From Cryoendolithus antarcticus (Eukaryota; Ascomycota; Dothideomycetes; Cladosporiales; Cladosporiaceae): 64,000 nt of DNA. The notes beneath the pieces were generated by a model. That model did no database searches, was not told where the DNA came from, and saw nothing but the letters and a program-made list of their open reading frames with translations. The position numbers and the translations under genes are program-made. Shown one piece after another: positions 1 through 11,700 of the stretch. Location of the stretch: assembly GCA_002077065.1 (NCBI GenBank), contig NAJO01000051.1, positions 124,001-188,000 of the forward strand. The letters run 5' to 3'. The stretch's first letter is position 1, and every line of letters begins with the position of its first letter.

Positions 1-678
1 CTAGCAAGCTACGCGGATAACATGCTAGACTACCACGTTATCCTCGACCTGCTCCCCACGCTGGCTCTTCTCTACTTCACCGGCCGGATCCGCGATTCAA
101 ATGGCATTCGTCTCTCGTCCCTGCAGCAAGCGCTCTTAGCAGCCATTGGCTTACAGCGGAAGAGCATCGAAGACGTGGAAAAGGAATTCGGCGTTGTGGC
201 TGGTCAGCTGCTGGCGCAATTCATCAAAGTCGTGCGCAAGATCTCCGCGCACTTCAAATCCATCCAAGAAACCACCATATCAGCTACCCTCCCATCCGCC
301 CCTGCAGCGACAAACCCAGACACCCTGCCCGACGCTTCGGATCCAGCCGCTGTCTCCGCCGATCTCGCCGCTGACCTCGCATCCGGCGCTAAAGAGTTCC
401 ACGCAAACGAAGCCGAGCGCGCGAGAGCGAGGGAGATGATTGACGCGCTGCCATTGGAGAGCTTTGGAGGTACAGTGAACGACGATGCGGAATGGGAGGC
501 TGCGGAGAAGCAAATTGCTAAGGGTGGCAAAGGCCGCAGCAGTACTGTGGCTGTCAAAAGCGGCAGAACGGAGGAGAAGGCGAAGCGTAAAGCGGGAGAG
601 GCGCTGGAAGCTGCAAGGAAGGAGGCGGAGCAGTTGGAAGGTGGGGGTAGGGGAAAGAGAAGTAAGAAGAGTAGGTAG
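1..678 (+). CDS. KRE33: RNA cytidine acetyltransferase (KRE33/NAT10 family), C-terminal part only
   Basis: This is the 3' end of a gene that begins left of the window; the frame is open from base 1 and stops at 676-678. The visible 225 residues match the C-terminal tail of the NAT10/Kre33/TmcA family, which makes N4-acetylcytidine in 18S rRNA and tRNA in the nucleolus. Recognisable pieces are the stretch around NMLDYHVILDLLP, the motif LSSLQQALLAAIGLQRKS, and a following helix ending in KISAHF. After about residue 95 the sequence becomes an Ala/Glu/Lys-rich low-complexity tail ending in RGKRSKKSR, a likely nucleolar signal. The helicase and GNAT domains lie outside the window, so activity cannot be judged. 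The gene converges on the NDUFAF7-like gene with 126 bp between the stops. Confidence 0.9.
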   Translation, partial: LASYADNMLDYHVILDLLPTLALLYFTGRIRDSNGIRLSSLQQALLAAIGLQRKSIEDVEKEFGVVAGQLLAQFIKVVRKISAHFKSIQETTISATLPSAPAATNPDTLPDASDPAAVSADLAADLASGAKEFHANEAERARAREMIDALPLESFGGTVNDDAEWEAAEKQIAKGGKGRSSTVAVKSGRTEEKAKRKAGEALEAARKEAEQLEGGGRGKRSKKSR

Positions 679-804
679 ATGATGAAGGGTTTGTGGAGAA
701 TGCGGGTAAGATAGATACATAGATAACTGGTCTGTACATCACACGCACATTCCTCTGCGCTATCCACCCACATCGCTCGCCCGCCTGACAAAACCTCCCT
801 CATC

Positions 805-2316
805 TCACACCGTAACCATAACCTTCGCATTCCCAAACCATCCCCTACTCCCCAGCACGTTTTCCCCGCTCCCCAACCGCCCCCGCTCAAGCTCACTCCA
901 CCGTTCCATAAAATCCCCATGCCCATCGACCCTCGTCAATCGCCCCGTAACAGCCCGATAAACGCCCTCCATAACCCCGAAATCCGTCGGGAACAAGATA
1001 TCGAAGTATCCTTGCTGTACTAGCGGCGTTGAGACGGGGATCGTGCGGCGTTGGTACCGCGTTTGGACGACGGGCGCGTTGTGGCCGGGGGTGGCGTTGG
1101 GGAGGGAGCTGAAGTCGCTGGTGATGAGGCGGTGGGCAGGGAAGTGCTTGGAGAGGAGGGTGAAGAAGTGGAGGAGGCGGGTGGGGATGTATTCTGGCGC
1201 TGTTAAGTTTGGGGCCATGGGGAGGGAGTGCCGCAGTTTGCGCAGCCACGGGCTAGGGGAGCGAAGGGGGTGGGTTGGAGGGAGGCGGTTTTGCGTGGCG
1301 AAGGAGCGGATTTGGAGGTAGCGTGATGCTAGGGGGTCGAGGTGCGGGGTGTAGAATTCGAAGAAATCGCCTGCGGAGTCTATGAGGACTTGGCCTTGTA
1401 GGGGTTGGGAGGTGAAGGGGTTGTAGCGGAGGATGTCGTGGGGGAAGTTATCGAAGACTTCGAGGGCGAGGAAGAAGCAGGGGTCGGGGGTGTAGGTTTT
1501 CCAGTCGAAGATCGAGAGGTTGAGGATTTCGACGCAGTGCGCGTGGCCGCGGTCTGCGGCTTTTTGCTGTAAGGAGGCGAGCATGGGGGAGATTTCTATG
1601 ATGCGAAACTTCGTCCTGGCGTAGACTTGCGGGTCTGTGCGGCGGATGTAGTCTAGGATGTTGAGCATGAGGGTGCCATTTCCGGCACCGAGCTCGTAGA
1701 TGAGGAGGTCGTGGTAGGGATACAAGCTCAGCTTATAGTTGGAGACCATGTACCGCGCTATAGCCTCAGCATAGTACGGCTGGAACAGTTCCGTTGGTGT
1801 GTGCCAGAGCTGTCGCGTCTCGTTGTACTCGATCGCGTCGAGCTTGTCCTCGAATTCTGTGTACCGCTGTCCGAGCACGCGTTGGAAAGCCGGTTCGTCG
1901 GGGATGCTGTTGAAATCGAAGGGCTCGCCGGCGTTGAAGATTGTGACATTTTTGCTGAAGTAGCCGTAGGTGGGGTTGTAGAGAGAGTCTTCTATGAAGT
2001 CTCGCATGAGCATCTTCACTCGCCGGGGCCGCTCTCTGCGAGTGCGGAGATCCGTGGCCGTGACGAGCGGATAGCGGTGGAATTCATCGGCTTTGTCCTC
2101 GGGAAAGGCATCGGTGCGTTGCTGCCAGTTGCTCTCCACCGATGTCTTTGGTCTTTTACTGGAGGGACCGCGGTATTGGGGTGCTGTATGGGGGTAGCGG
2201 CTGCTATGGCGCCGTTGTCCCGTGGGGAGCGCATGGTGGATGGCAGGCGCACCTCGCTGACAGAACCGGTGTGTGGCCAAGCGGCGGAAGAGGGTGTTCA
2301 GGACTGCCGACTCCAT
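805..2316 (-). CDS. NDUFAF7/MidA-type SAM-dependent methyltransferase, mitochondrial
   Basis: A single-exon ORF of 503 residues. The Arg-rich, acid-poor N-terminus (first 40 residues) looks like a mitochondrial presequence. The core matches the DUF185/MidA family, whose animal member NDUFAF7 dimethylates an arginine of complex I subunit NDUFS2 during assembly. Visible signatures are the N-terminal FIEDSLYNPTYGYFS segment near residue 107 and the SAM-binding loop ELGAGNGTLMLNIL near residue 208. RIIEISPML follows, then an LALEVFDNFPHD segment. Fungi with complex I carry this gene. It starts 269 bp from the MSH1 start and is transcribed divergently from it. Family assignment is firm; the exact substrate is inferred from homologues. 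Confidence 0.88.
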   Translation of the reverse strand: MESAVLNTLFRRLATHRFCQRGAPAIHHALPTGQRRHSSRYPHTAPQYRGPSSKRPKTSVESNWQQRTDAFPEDKADEFHRYPLVTATDLRTRRERPRRVKMLMRDFIEDSLYNPTYGYFSKNVTIFNAGEPFDFNSIPDEPAFQRVLGQRYTEFEDKLDAIEYNETRQLWHTPTELFQPYYAEAIARYMVSNYKLSLYPYHDLLIYELGAGNGTLMLNILDYIRRTDPQVYARTKFRIIEISPMLASLQQKAADRGHAHCVEILNLSIFDWKTYTPDPCFFLALEVFDNFPHDILRYNPFTSQPLQGQVLIDSAGDFFEFYTPHLDPLASRYLQIRSFATQNRLPPTHPLRSPSPWLRKLRHSLPMAPNLTAPEYIPTRLLHFFTLLSKHFPAHRLITSDFSSLPNATPGHNAPVVQTRYQRRTIPVSTPLVQQGYFDILFPTDFGVMEGVYRAVTGRLTRVDGHGDFMERWSELERGRLGSGENVLGSRGWFGNAKVMVTV

Positions 2317-2585
2317 ATATGCGTCATCCTACAGTCGCGACGACTCTTGAGTAGCATGCTGCAGTGCTGAGCTCAGTGTGAGGTCGGCCTCGGCTTATCC
2401 TAACTTGGTAAGCCGGCTTGTGCATGAACAGAACGGCGATGGACACTCCTGTGTCTCGTTCACATTCATGCCGTCTCATCCCTTAAGGCACAAGTGCTTA
2501 GGCCAGCTCACGGGAATAGTTGTGGGGGCGTGATCATGGATGTGTTGATCACCGACTCCAGGTTACCGACTCTAGAGATCGCCAC

Positions 2586-5500
2586 ATGAGATTCAAGGGC
2601 TCATTGAGGCCATTAAGATGGACGGCATCGCTTGGCTCGCTGGAGAGCCTCGCTCCCCGGCAGCTGAACGATACTGTCTGGCAGACTGGAAAGCCTTCAT
2701 GGACAACTACATCACTCCCAACGGCCCAGGTGCGCGGAGCGAAGCGGACAACAACAATCAAAGCGAGCTCTCTACCCCAGGGCGTGCTACCACCGCTGCC
2801 GCCGAGTGAACCTTCAAAGCAGCCGGAGAAGACTTACCCTACAGTCCTCCAACAGCACCTCAACAATGTCCGGAAGTTCGGCGACTGCGTGGTCCTTACC
2901 CGAGTGGGTGACTTTTACGAGATGTACTTCGATCAGGTCGAGCAGTATGCGCCGCTGGTCGGCCTCAAGACCGCGAAACGAGCCACCACGCTCGGCGACG
3001 TATCTATGGCTGGCTTTCAGCACACTCAGCTAGATCGCTACTTGAAGATGTTCGTCCAGGATCTGGGCAAACAGGTAGCGATCAGCGAGCAGATTCGACT
3101 GCCTGAAAGTGAACGCAATTCACGGGGTGGAGGCCCGATGTTCGACCGCAAGGTCACACGGGTTGTTACTGCTGGGACGTTGATCGATGAGAGCTTCGTG
3201 GATCCGTTTGAGAGTAGCTTCTTGCTTGCTGTGCATACTGATTTGAAGAAGGCCGTGCACTCGAATGATACAACATCGACTGCCAACGTTGGTGTGGTCA
3301 AATTTGGATTGGCCTGGGTCGACGTCTCGAGTGGCGACTTCTACACCCAGTCTTGCGACGCATCTACGCTGGCTTCTGCAGTCTCACGGATCGGACCAAA
3401 GGAGGTCGTCGTTCGCAGGAGTATTGATGAGCAGCACCAAGACGATCTGCAACGACTGATCGGTGAAGGAACATACTCGACAGAGATCTTTGATGGTGAG
3501 CAGTCGATGAACGTCTTCGCCGACTGGAATGAAGTGCTGGAGCGACAAGTAACAACGGAAGAACGGGACGCTTTCTCGGATGAAGAAGTGCAAGCTGGGA
3601 ATCTGGTCCTGTCATTCATCCACGAGAAGCTGATAGATACCAATATCCTATTGCAGGCACCTGTCCGGCGCTCTTCAGAGGAGACCATGGTCATAGACCG
3701 TCAGAGCTTGCGGAACCTTGAGATCAGAGCCACACTACGTGATGGCCTCACACGAGGAAGTCTGCTACAGATATTCCGCCGAACGGTGACAAACAGTGGC
3801 GCTCGTCTGTTGAGCCAACGTTTGGTATCTCCCTCGCTTTCGCTAAGCGTCATCAACAGGCGGCTGGACCTCGTGCAGGAATTTCATGAGCACGATGTGC
3901 TGCGAGAGCGAATCATCGCGTATCTCCAGCGCACCGCCGACACAACAAGAGTGCTTCAACGCTTCTCAATTGCCAAAGGCGATGCCGACGATATGCTGAG
4001 CTTGGCGAGGACTATCAACATGGTGCAGCAGATCGCTGATAGCCTGCAAACGCACGTGCTTCGAGAGTCTGACCGCGGCTCGAGCACACAAGAGACTGAC
4101 GCAAAGAAATCTGTCAAGTCGAGGACAAGTGTCTCGAGTCTTTCGGATCTTCTCGCGAGGCTGATGCTCGTTGGCGCTGCTAAGCTCGCCAGAAGTATTG
4201 TGTCTACCATTGACGAAGAGGGCCTGTCAAAGCAGCATGCTGCAGAAGATGATCAAGCTCTGGCCTCCGAAGAGATGACTGCAGACGTGGTCGCTGCTGA
4301 CGCAGCAGGCAAGACCTCGCCAAAGCTGACGAGACGAGCGTCGAAGCAAGCATCATTGAGCGTTGCGCAAAGTAGTGACGACCAGGACATCTGGATCATG
4401 CGGCGATCTGCCTCGCCTGCACTCGGACAAGCTCACACGAAGCTCGACGGCCTTATCGCATCGAAGCAGGACTTGGCAAACAAGCTCCGTGCTGCAACGA
4501 AAGCGGAGAGTCTAACATTGAAGTGGAGTGCACAGCTTGGCCATTTTATCCATATCAAAGGTCGGGACGTTACTGGCCGAGTCGCTGCTCTTGACGGAGC
4601 GCACAGCATCAGCTCTACAAAGAGCACCAGATCCTTCCATCTTACCGAATGGTCCCAATTAGGTGTCCAGATCGACGATGCCAAACGCCGCGTCCGCACT
4701 GAGGAATCGCACGTCTTCACAAAACTTCGTGCTCACATCCTCGAGAACCTAATGCACCTCCGCCGCAACGCCGCAGTCGTAGACGAGCTAGACGTAGCCT
4801 GCTCCTCCGCGACGATAGCCCGCGAACGCAATCTCATCCGCCCAATCTTGGACACCAGCACATCTCATCATATCATCGGCGGCCGCCATCCTACAGTCGA
4901 CATCGGCCTCCGCTCTCAAGGCCGCCAATTCGCCTCGAACGACTGCCTCGTCGGCCAACCCAGCCAATCAATCTATCTTATCACCGGCCCTAACATGGGT
5001 GGCAAATCGACCTACCTCCGCCAAAACGCCCTAATCACGATTCTCGCCCAGACTGGCTCCTACGTCCCCGCCGACTATGCCAAGATCGGCCTCGTCGACA
5101 AGATCTTTTCCCGCGTCGGCTCCGCAGACAACTTATACCAAGACCAATCAACATTTATGGTCGAGATGCTCGAGACGGCCGCGATCCTCAAGCAAGCTAC
5201 CCCTCGAAGCTTCGTGATCATGGATGAAGTTGGCCGTGGCACGACGCCCGAGGACGGACTTGCGGTGGGATATGCGTGTCTGCATCATTTGCAGAATGTG
5301 AACAAGTGTCGGGCGCTGTTTGCGACGCATTTTCATGGCTTGGTGGATATGACGACGAACTTTGAGGGGCTGGAGAGCTTTTGTACGGATGTGCAGGAGA
5401 ATAGGGAGGGAGGCTGGAGTTATGTGCACAAGATGCAGAGGGGGGCGAACCGGCAGAGTCATGCGCTGAGAGTGGCGCGGCTGGCGGGGATGCCTGAGAG

Positions 5501-5603
5501 TGCTATAGATGTCGCCGGCCAAGTCTTGAATGACCTTGGGTACGGCGAGAAGAGGGTCAGGCCGGCCGAGTCCAGACAAGTCGCTGGCGCAACTGCTGGC
5601 TGA
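2586..5603 (+). CDS. MSH1: Mitochondrial DNA mismatch repair protein MSH1 (MutS homologue)
   Basis: An intronless 1,005-residue ORF. The first ATG of the frame, at 2586, is chosen; the frame is open further upstream but has no ATG there. The N-terminus is basic and Ser/Thr-rich, as expected for mitochondrial import. MutS domain I contains the mismatch-contacting GDFYEMY near residue 110. The ATPase carries Walker A GPNMGGKST near residue 800 and Walker B FVIMDEVGRGT near residue 876, followed by the ATHFHGL motif. A low-complexity Ala/Ser/Asp insertion lies between the clamp and lever parts (about residues 510-620). In yeast Msh1 maintains mitochondrial DNA. The length fits fungal MSH1 (about 960-1,000). 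The stop lies 105 bp from the convergent GH16 gene. Confidence 0.93.
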   Translation: MRFKGSLRPLRWTASLGSLESLAPRQLNDTVWQTGKPSWTTTSLPTAQVRGAKRTTTIKASSLPQGVLPPLPPSEPSKQPEKTYPTVLQQHLNNVRKFGDCVVLTRVGDFYEMYFDQVEQYAPLVGLKTAKRATTLGDVSMAGFQHTQLDRYLKMFVQDLGKQVAISEQIRLPESERNSRGGGPMFDRKVTRVVTAGTLIDESFVDPFESSFLLAVHTDLKKAVHSNDTTSTANVGVVKFGLAWVDVSSGDFYTQSCDASTLASAVSRIGPKEVVVRRSIDEQHQDDLQRLIGEGTYSTEIFDGEQSMNVFADWNEVLERQVTTEERDAFSDEEVQAGNLVLSFIHEKLIDTNILLQAPVRRSSEETMVIDRQSLRNLEIRATLRDGLTRGSLLQIFRRTVTNSGARLLSQRLVSPSLSLSVINRRLDLVQEFHEHDVLRERIIAYLQRTADTTRVLQRFSIAKGDADDMLSLARTINMVQQIADSLQTHVLRESDRGSSTQETDAKKSVKSRTSVSSLSDLLARLMLVGAAKLARSIVSTIDEEGLSKQHAAEDDQALASEEMTADVVAADAAGKTSPKLTRRASKQASLSVAQSSDDQDIWIMRRSASPALGQAHTKLDGLIASKQDLANKLRAATKAESLTLKWSAQLGHFIHIKGRDVTGRVAALDGAHSISSTKSTRSFHLTEWSQLGVQIDDAKRRVRTEESHVFTKLRAHILENLMHLRRNAAVVDELDVACSSATIARERNLIRPILDTSTSHHIIGGRHPTVDIGLRSQGRQFASNDCLVGQPSQSIYLITGPNMGGKSTYLRQNALITILAQTGSYVPADYAKIGLVDKIFSRVGSADNLYQDQSTFMVEMLETAAILKQATPRSFVIMDEVGRGTTPEDGLAVGYACLHHLQNVNKCRALFATHFHGLVDMTTNFEGLESFCTDVQENREGGWSYVHKMQRGANRQSHALRVARLAGMPESAIDVAGQVLNDLGYGEKRVRPAESRQVAGATAG

Positions 5604-5708
5604 TCGAGTGGAAACCACCATTTCAACCGGAGGCACCGGATGTAGATGTGACAATCAAAATCGTTGCTAATCTGACTAAAGTACACTGCAGTCCCAAAAT
5701 ACACTACT

Positions 5709-8700
5709 CTACGCAAGCGGCCGTTCCTTATACCACAACTCCGGCGCCTGCCCCGGCCTAGCCGCCCTCTTATTCTCCGCCAACACAACCTCAATATCAA
5801 AGATACTCCTCTTCGTCTCCGCCCTCTTATTCCGCCCATGCATGCCATTCAGATAGTTCGTCGCGTACGTCCTGCACGTAAACGAACTACTCGTGCTCGT
5901 GTAGCTCGGCGCGACGGTAACAGTGACGTACATGGTGGTCGTGGCCGTGGCCGTCATGCTGCCTGCTCCGCCGCCTGAGGCGGACTGCGTGACGGTGATG
6001 TAGCCGCCACCGCCGGTGGTCATTGTGACTGTACCGCCACTGCCGTAGCCGCCGGGAACGGTGGAGGGGGAGGGCGTTTGGGTTACTATTACGGTTCCGC
6101 CGGGGCCGGTGGTTTTTTGGACGGAGATGGAGACGACGATTGTGGTGGCTGTGGCTGTTTCTGTTGCTGTTTTCGGTGAAGCTGGGACGTAGGACACGCT
6201 TACTGCTGTTGAGACGCCGTAGGAGGTTACTGTTGTCACGCCGTTGGAGACGTACGTCGAGACTACCTGGCTGATGCTGTAGATTGTCGAGGGGACGTAG
6301 GATATTGCCGTTGTGGTTGTGGTGATTGTGCGGGTTGAGGCAGGGACGTAGGAGACGCTGACGGCTGTTGAGACGCCGTAGGAGGTGACGTACTGGATGC
6401 CGTTTGAGGTGTATGTGCTGACTGCCATGCTGACGCTGTAAATCGTGGAAGGCACATAGCTGATCGCCGTTGTGGTTGTGGTGACGGTCTGAGTTGGTCC
6501 AGGACCTGTACCGGGGCCAGTACCCGCACCTGTACCGGGACCTGTACCGGGACCTGTCCCAGGTCCAGTGCCTGGTCCAGTACCAGCTCCCGTTCCGGGG
6601 CCTGTGCCGGGTCCGGTGCCTGGCCCGGTACCCGGTCCAGCAGTGATCGTTGACGCAGGAGCAGTCATCGTCCCAATGACCGTCGTGCCATATCCGGGCG
6701 AGGTGCCATTGCTACCAGGTCCATAGTAAGGTGACAAAAGCTGCGCAGACGCTGCACCATCTTGCATCATCGGATTGGCAGCTCTCGACTTCAACTGACA
6801 AGAGCCCGTCGCAGCAAACCACGTAACGCCTAGACACCGGCTAGCCTGGTAGAAAGTGAGGGTGTTGTACATGTCGCAGGCACCAATGCAGCCTCCGAGT
6901 GTGCTTTGCGTCTGCGTCTCGAGGGTCGGGTCGGCGAACGCGAGGCTGCAGTAGATCCGGTACAGCATACCCATTGAGTCGGTAATGGTTTGACCGTTTG
7001 AGGTTGGACAGACTGGTGCTGTGTAGCCGGCTCCACCTGAGCCGCCTGAGCCTAAGCCACCTGAGCCTGTTCCTCCCGAGCCTGTTCCTCCAGCGCCAGT
7101 GCCTCCAGAGCTGGTACCTTCAGAGCCGGTACCTCCAGAGCTGGTATTTCCAGAGCCTGTACCTTCAGTACCTGTGCCTCCAGAGCCTGTGCCTCCAGAG
7201 CCTGGACCACCGGATCCTGACCCACCGCTACCTGATGCGCCAGTGCCGGACCAACCTGAGCCCGACGTCGAAGCAGGGATCTGGGTATACGTAATCGCAG
7301 CACCGCCAGCCTTCGTTGTAGTGATCACTTGCTGACCAGGCTGTGTCGCAGAGCCGCTGTACATGAAGTATCCTGGAGCAGGGCACGTAGGCTGAGGAGC
7401 ACAAGTCGTGACAACGTAGGTCGTGAACACAGTGGTCGTGCCCGTAGCGCTTCTGCTTGCAGGACGAGCGGAGCAAGTCGGATTGTAGTCGGGAGGTGCC
7501 TGACTCGGGCTGGTCGGTGTCGCATCGCCACCGATTACCACGACAGGCGTCAGGGCACAAGTAAAGCACAACGATGCTGATATTGATGTCGATGTTGGTG
7601 TGGAAGTGTACACATAGTAAGAGCCACGCGAGTCTGTCGTATAGTAGCCGCTGTTCGGTGCCGTTGTGGTGATGGTGCTAACGACCGTCGCTTGTGGTGC
7701 AGAGGATGGTCCAACGGTGATAGTAGCGCCTGATGAAAGAGCTAAGGCAGTCAGCAGAGATATACAGGATAGGAGAGGAAGCACTCACACAATGTCGCAG
7801 TGACGGAAGCCGAAGCTGGCGATAAGGTAGTAGTGATCGTAGCTGGTCCCGAAGCACTACCAGTGTTCGTCGTAAGCATGATCGGCCCACTAGTCGGTAC
7901 AGTCTGGATACCTGCATGACTGGTAGAGGATGAGCTGTATGTTGGCGGTACAGCTGCTCTCTGCGCAGCAATAATGCTTGTATTGCCGGTCTGCGTACCA
8001 CCGAATGAGGACTTGAGCCAACAAAGCCCGTACGCCAAATTGAATTCCAGACCAACGCAAGTCCTGTCAGCGTTACAGTTGGGCATGCAGTTCGCGATAT
8101 TCGTTGCAGCGAACGGAGTGCCGATGTTGTCGCCAGCATAGTCAGTATAGCACACAATGTTATACAAAGCACCAGTGCTATCGATGAAGCTCTTCCCAGC
8201 TGAGCCAGGGCAGGTGGGCGCGGCGGGAATTGGTGCCGGCGCAGTAGTACCGTAGACCTGCTGTCCAGCGACAGCACCAGGCGTGTAAGTGTAGCCAGTC
8301 ACGGAGCTCAGCAGAGTGCAATTCGTGCCAATGTAGTTGAAGTTGACGCATCCCGTAGTGTGGTCGCAAAGCGCTTGACATGAGGGTAGATCTGGCTCAA
8401 CAGCTCGGTCCACGAGCTCGTTACGTTTATATTGGCCATCTGTGTTGATGACAGTACCTGTATACGCAATGCCACACTGGACAGCATAGTTGTTGCCGCC
8501 ACTGCTCTGGCAGGTCGTCTGCTGATTGGCGCTACCACAGTACGAGGCTGTACTGGTGGGACACCGTGGCGCCGGAACTGACGAAGACTTGCTTGACGAG
8601 CTGCTGCCACTCAAGCTCGAAGATAGCGCACTCGACACAGGGTATACAGCTGGCATGCTCATCGAGGAGGCTGACATGGACGCTGACGACGATACTGGCA

Positions 8701-11700
8701 TCCAGCTGGATGACCACGAAGTCGAGCCAGCAGTGCTGTACACAGGGACGGACGTCCACATTCCACTCGAATAGCCGGCAGGTCCCACGCTGGACGTGCT
8801 GACTTGCGTGCTCGAATTGGACGGCAGACTAGACACCTTGAAGCAAGTCACCATGTTCGAAGATCCAGTGAAAAAGGTGCCATAGTTTTGCTTCAGGTAG
8901 CAATCACCAGAATTACCGTTGCCAACGTACGTAAAGCCATTGCAGCCGGCTTGACCGTCGCAGGCACCGAAGCACCCTGTGAAGCCACCGCTGTTCACTT
9001 GCACAGTGCGGTAAGATGGCGTGCTCGTATCGGTGTTGCACTTGACGACGTAAGTCTGACCCGAGGGATCTGTGAAGGTCGAATCACAAGGCGGTGCGCC
9101 AGCTTGCGAGTAGGTTGGCGGAGCTACTGAGCTGGTCTGAGCGATGGAGGAGCTAGATGAGCTTGATGAGCGTGACGATGATGCACTTGAGGAAGTCGAA
9201 GCAGTCGATAAGCCGTACACCGGCGGAACAATCGCACTAGAAGATGTCGATGTCAGAATGTTGCTTGTGATTGGCACCACGGGTGAAGTCATTGATGAGG
9301 TCGTGACAGATGTCAGAGCGATGCTACTGCCACTAGTCCATGAAGATGTGGCTGTCGACCCCGAATAGCTCGACGTCGGTCCAGAAGCGCTTCTGGCCGA
9401 CTGTCGCACCGCGGAGGACGATGAGGCAGTAGACTGAGCTGAGGCCGAGCTGCTGCTCGTCTGCGGATACAGTGGCGGCAGCGAGAAGCTTGAGCTTGAC
9501 GACAAGGTGCTGCTAGTAGCGCTACTGCCACTGCTCGATAACGTGGACTGGCTTGAGCTTGATGCCAGGTATGTCAATGGCGTGTAGGTAGTGGTCGTCA
9601 CATGCACTGAAGACTCTGTTGCAACGAAAGGGCCGGTAATCGTGCTCACGCTAGAGCTGGGCTGCTGATAGACGGGCGGGCCAAAGATAAGACTTGAGCT
9701 CGCGCTGCTTGAGCTGCTGATCATGGATGATGACCTTGAGCTCGACGAGCTGGACGATATGACCGATGAAGTGATGCCCATGCTACTCGTGGGCAAAGAG
9801 CTCGTACTAGACGCCGAGGATGATCCATACATAGCAGGCACAGCCGACGAACTCGAAGCAGCACTAGAAGTAGGAGAAGTGACTGACCTTGAGGATGTTG
9901 ACATTGACGGAGTCAACGGCGCCGAGGAAGAGGTCGAAGACGATACGGGCGGCAGAAGCGTCGCTGGTGGGCCATAAGTCTGGGGTGTACCAGTAACCGA
10001 TTGCGTTGTGATTAATGAGCTTGAGCCTGCGACACTTGGCACCGAGGTGGTCGAGCTCACTGCGCTGTAGGCCGGCGGGCCACTGGAGCTGGAGGCGGCG
10101 TGTGTGCTCGACGATGTCGCTGCACTTGAGCTGCCCGGCGCTTTCACAGCCAGTCTGATGCCATACGAGGACACAGTTGATGTCGTCGAATGCTTGAGGT
10201 AGCAGAACCCTCCATCCCCTCCATCTGCCCCATCAAAGGTCGCTGCACCGCAAGTAGAGTCCGCTCCGCAACTTTCGATGCAAGCCGCAAAGCTAGGGGC
10301 CGGGATCGAAGCGTAGGCGCCTGGCGAGGAGTCGGAATCGCAATAGATCGCATACATATGCGACTTTGAGTCGGTGAAGGAGGTGCCGTTCGCTGCGGGA
10401 CAAGTTGGTGAATTTGTATATGATGCTGGCGGTGCTGAAGCGGACGTCGATGTATACTGCGCCAGAGGTGCTGCTGATGATGATATTGATGCCGCTGACG
10501 CTGAGGAAGACGGACCATCGGCGCCAACCTTGCGTGCGCCAAATGTAGTGCCATCATAGTTCCAGCTTCCGCTCCCAGACTTGGTGTAGCAGGTGCCTGC
10601 TCCATTGCCTCCGAGATAGCCGACAGCAGTGCAGCCACTCTGGCCGTCACAAAGCTCGAGACACGCTTCGAAGCTGTTCGTGTACAACGGTCCTTGTGCC
10701 GGACCCGAGTAGTCAGCACCATAATGAACGTTCCATTGTACGCTGTTGTAGTCAGTCCAGACAGTATTATTCGACCCTGGGCAGATGGCTGGGGTTGCTA
10801 CAGCCGTCGGTGCTGAGCCTGTTGTCGAAGAAGACTTCGAGGTCAGCGGTCCAGTGTATGAGTACGAGGACAATATTGACGAGCTTGTCTGACCCATACC
10901 GAGCGGCACAGTGTTGGTACTAGACATGGGAGCAGCCGAAGACTGGCTCGTGCTGTATGATGAAGTCGGCTGTGCGCCTTGTGGCATCTGATAGACTTTG
11001 ATCGAGTTGATCTCCCAGTACGCTTGTGTGAAGTACGATGGATTATTGCCCACAAAGTTCACACACGCGTCGATAGAGCTCGGCGCACTAGGATCTTGCG
11101 GGCAATCGGGAAAGTACGCATACACGTTACCAGCCCAGGCGCCGCAGAAGTCTGTATTGATGATGATGCTCATGTTCACAAAGTGATCGTCAATCTTGCA
11201 TCCTGGACCCTGCTGGTTGACCGTGGGAGTGCCGAAAGTCGTCACGTCAGGTGCGCCATTGGTGATGCTCGCAGGAACGCTACCACGTGGGAAGAACCAG
11301 GTCTTGACGAAGTTGGACGTCCACTCAGTGGCGTACACGCCGCCACCGTTTGAGTTCAGGCCGGCGCCATAGTTGTTGGCAATGAGGGAACCGTTCAGTA
11401 GCGATCCGCATCCAGAGTTGCCGTTCACGCTGGTATCGCAGTTTGATGTCTCAAAGGTAGCGGTCTGATCGGCTGGTGAAATCGTGCAGCCAGGGGACGC
11501 GTGCCAGGATACCGAGTTCGATATACTGGTATGTACCCCCTCGATGATGTCTGCACTGTGGTCAGAGATGGACTGATCACAGTTCCCTAGTCCCTGTCGC
11601 ACTTACCGAATTCGCCAGTATACGGCCAATTGGGTCCTAGCAGCCAGTACGCAGGCCACGTCCCACATCCAGTCGGCATATGTGCGACATCCAGAATGAA

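Noticed and set aside
204..926. 240-codon minus-strand ORF over the 5' genes
   Set aside because: It is antisense to the KRE33 and NDUFAF7-like coding sequences and its composition is that of a shadow frame.
7329..7784. Separate gene starting at 7784 with its own signal-like N-terminus
   Set aside because: The first 18 codons look like a signal peptide, but most of this stretch is the intron between exons 2 and 3. Splice ends and phase match a continuous gene.
7678..8610. Several 100-200-codon ORFs inside the GH16-PAN gene
   Set aside because: Low-complexity, GC-biased coding DNA leaves other frames open. None shows protein-like motifs, and the main frame carries the conserved Cys modules.
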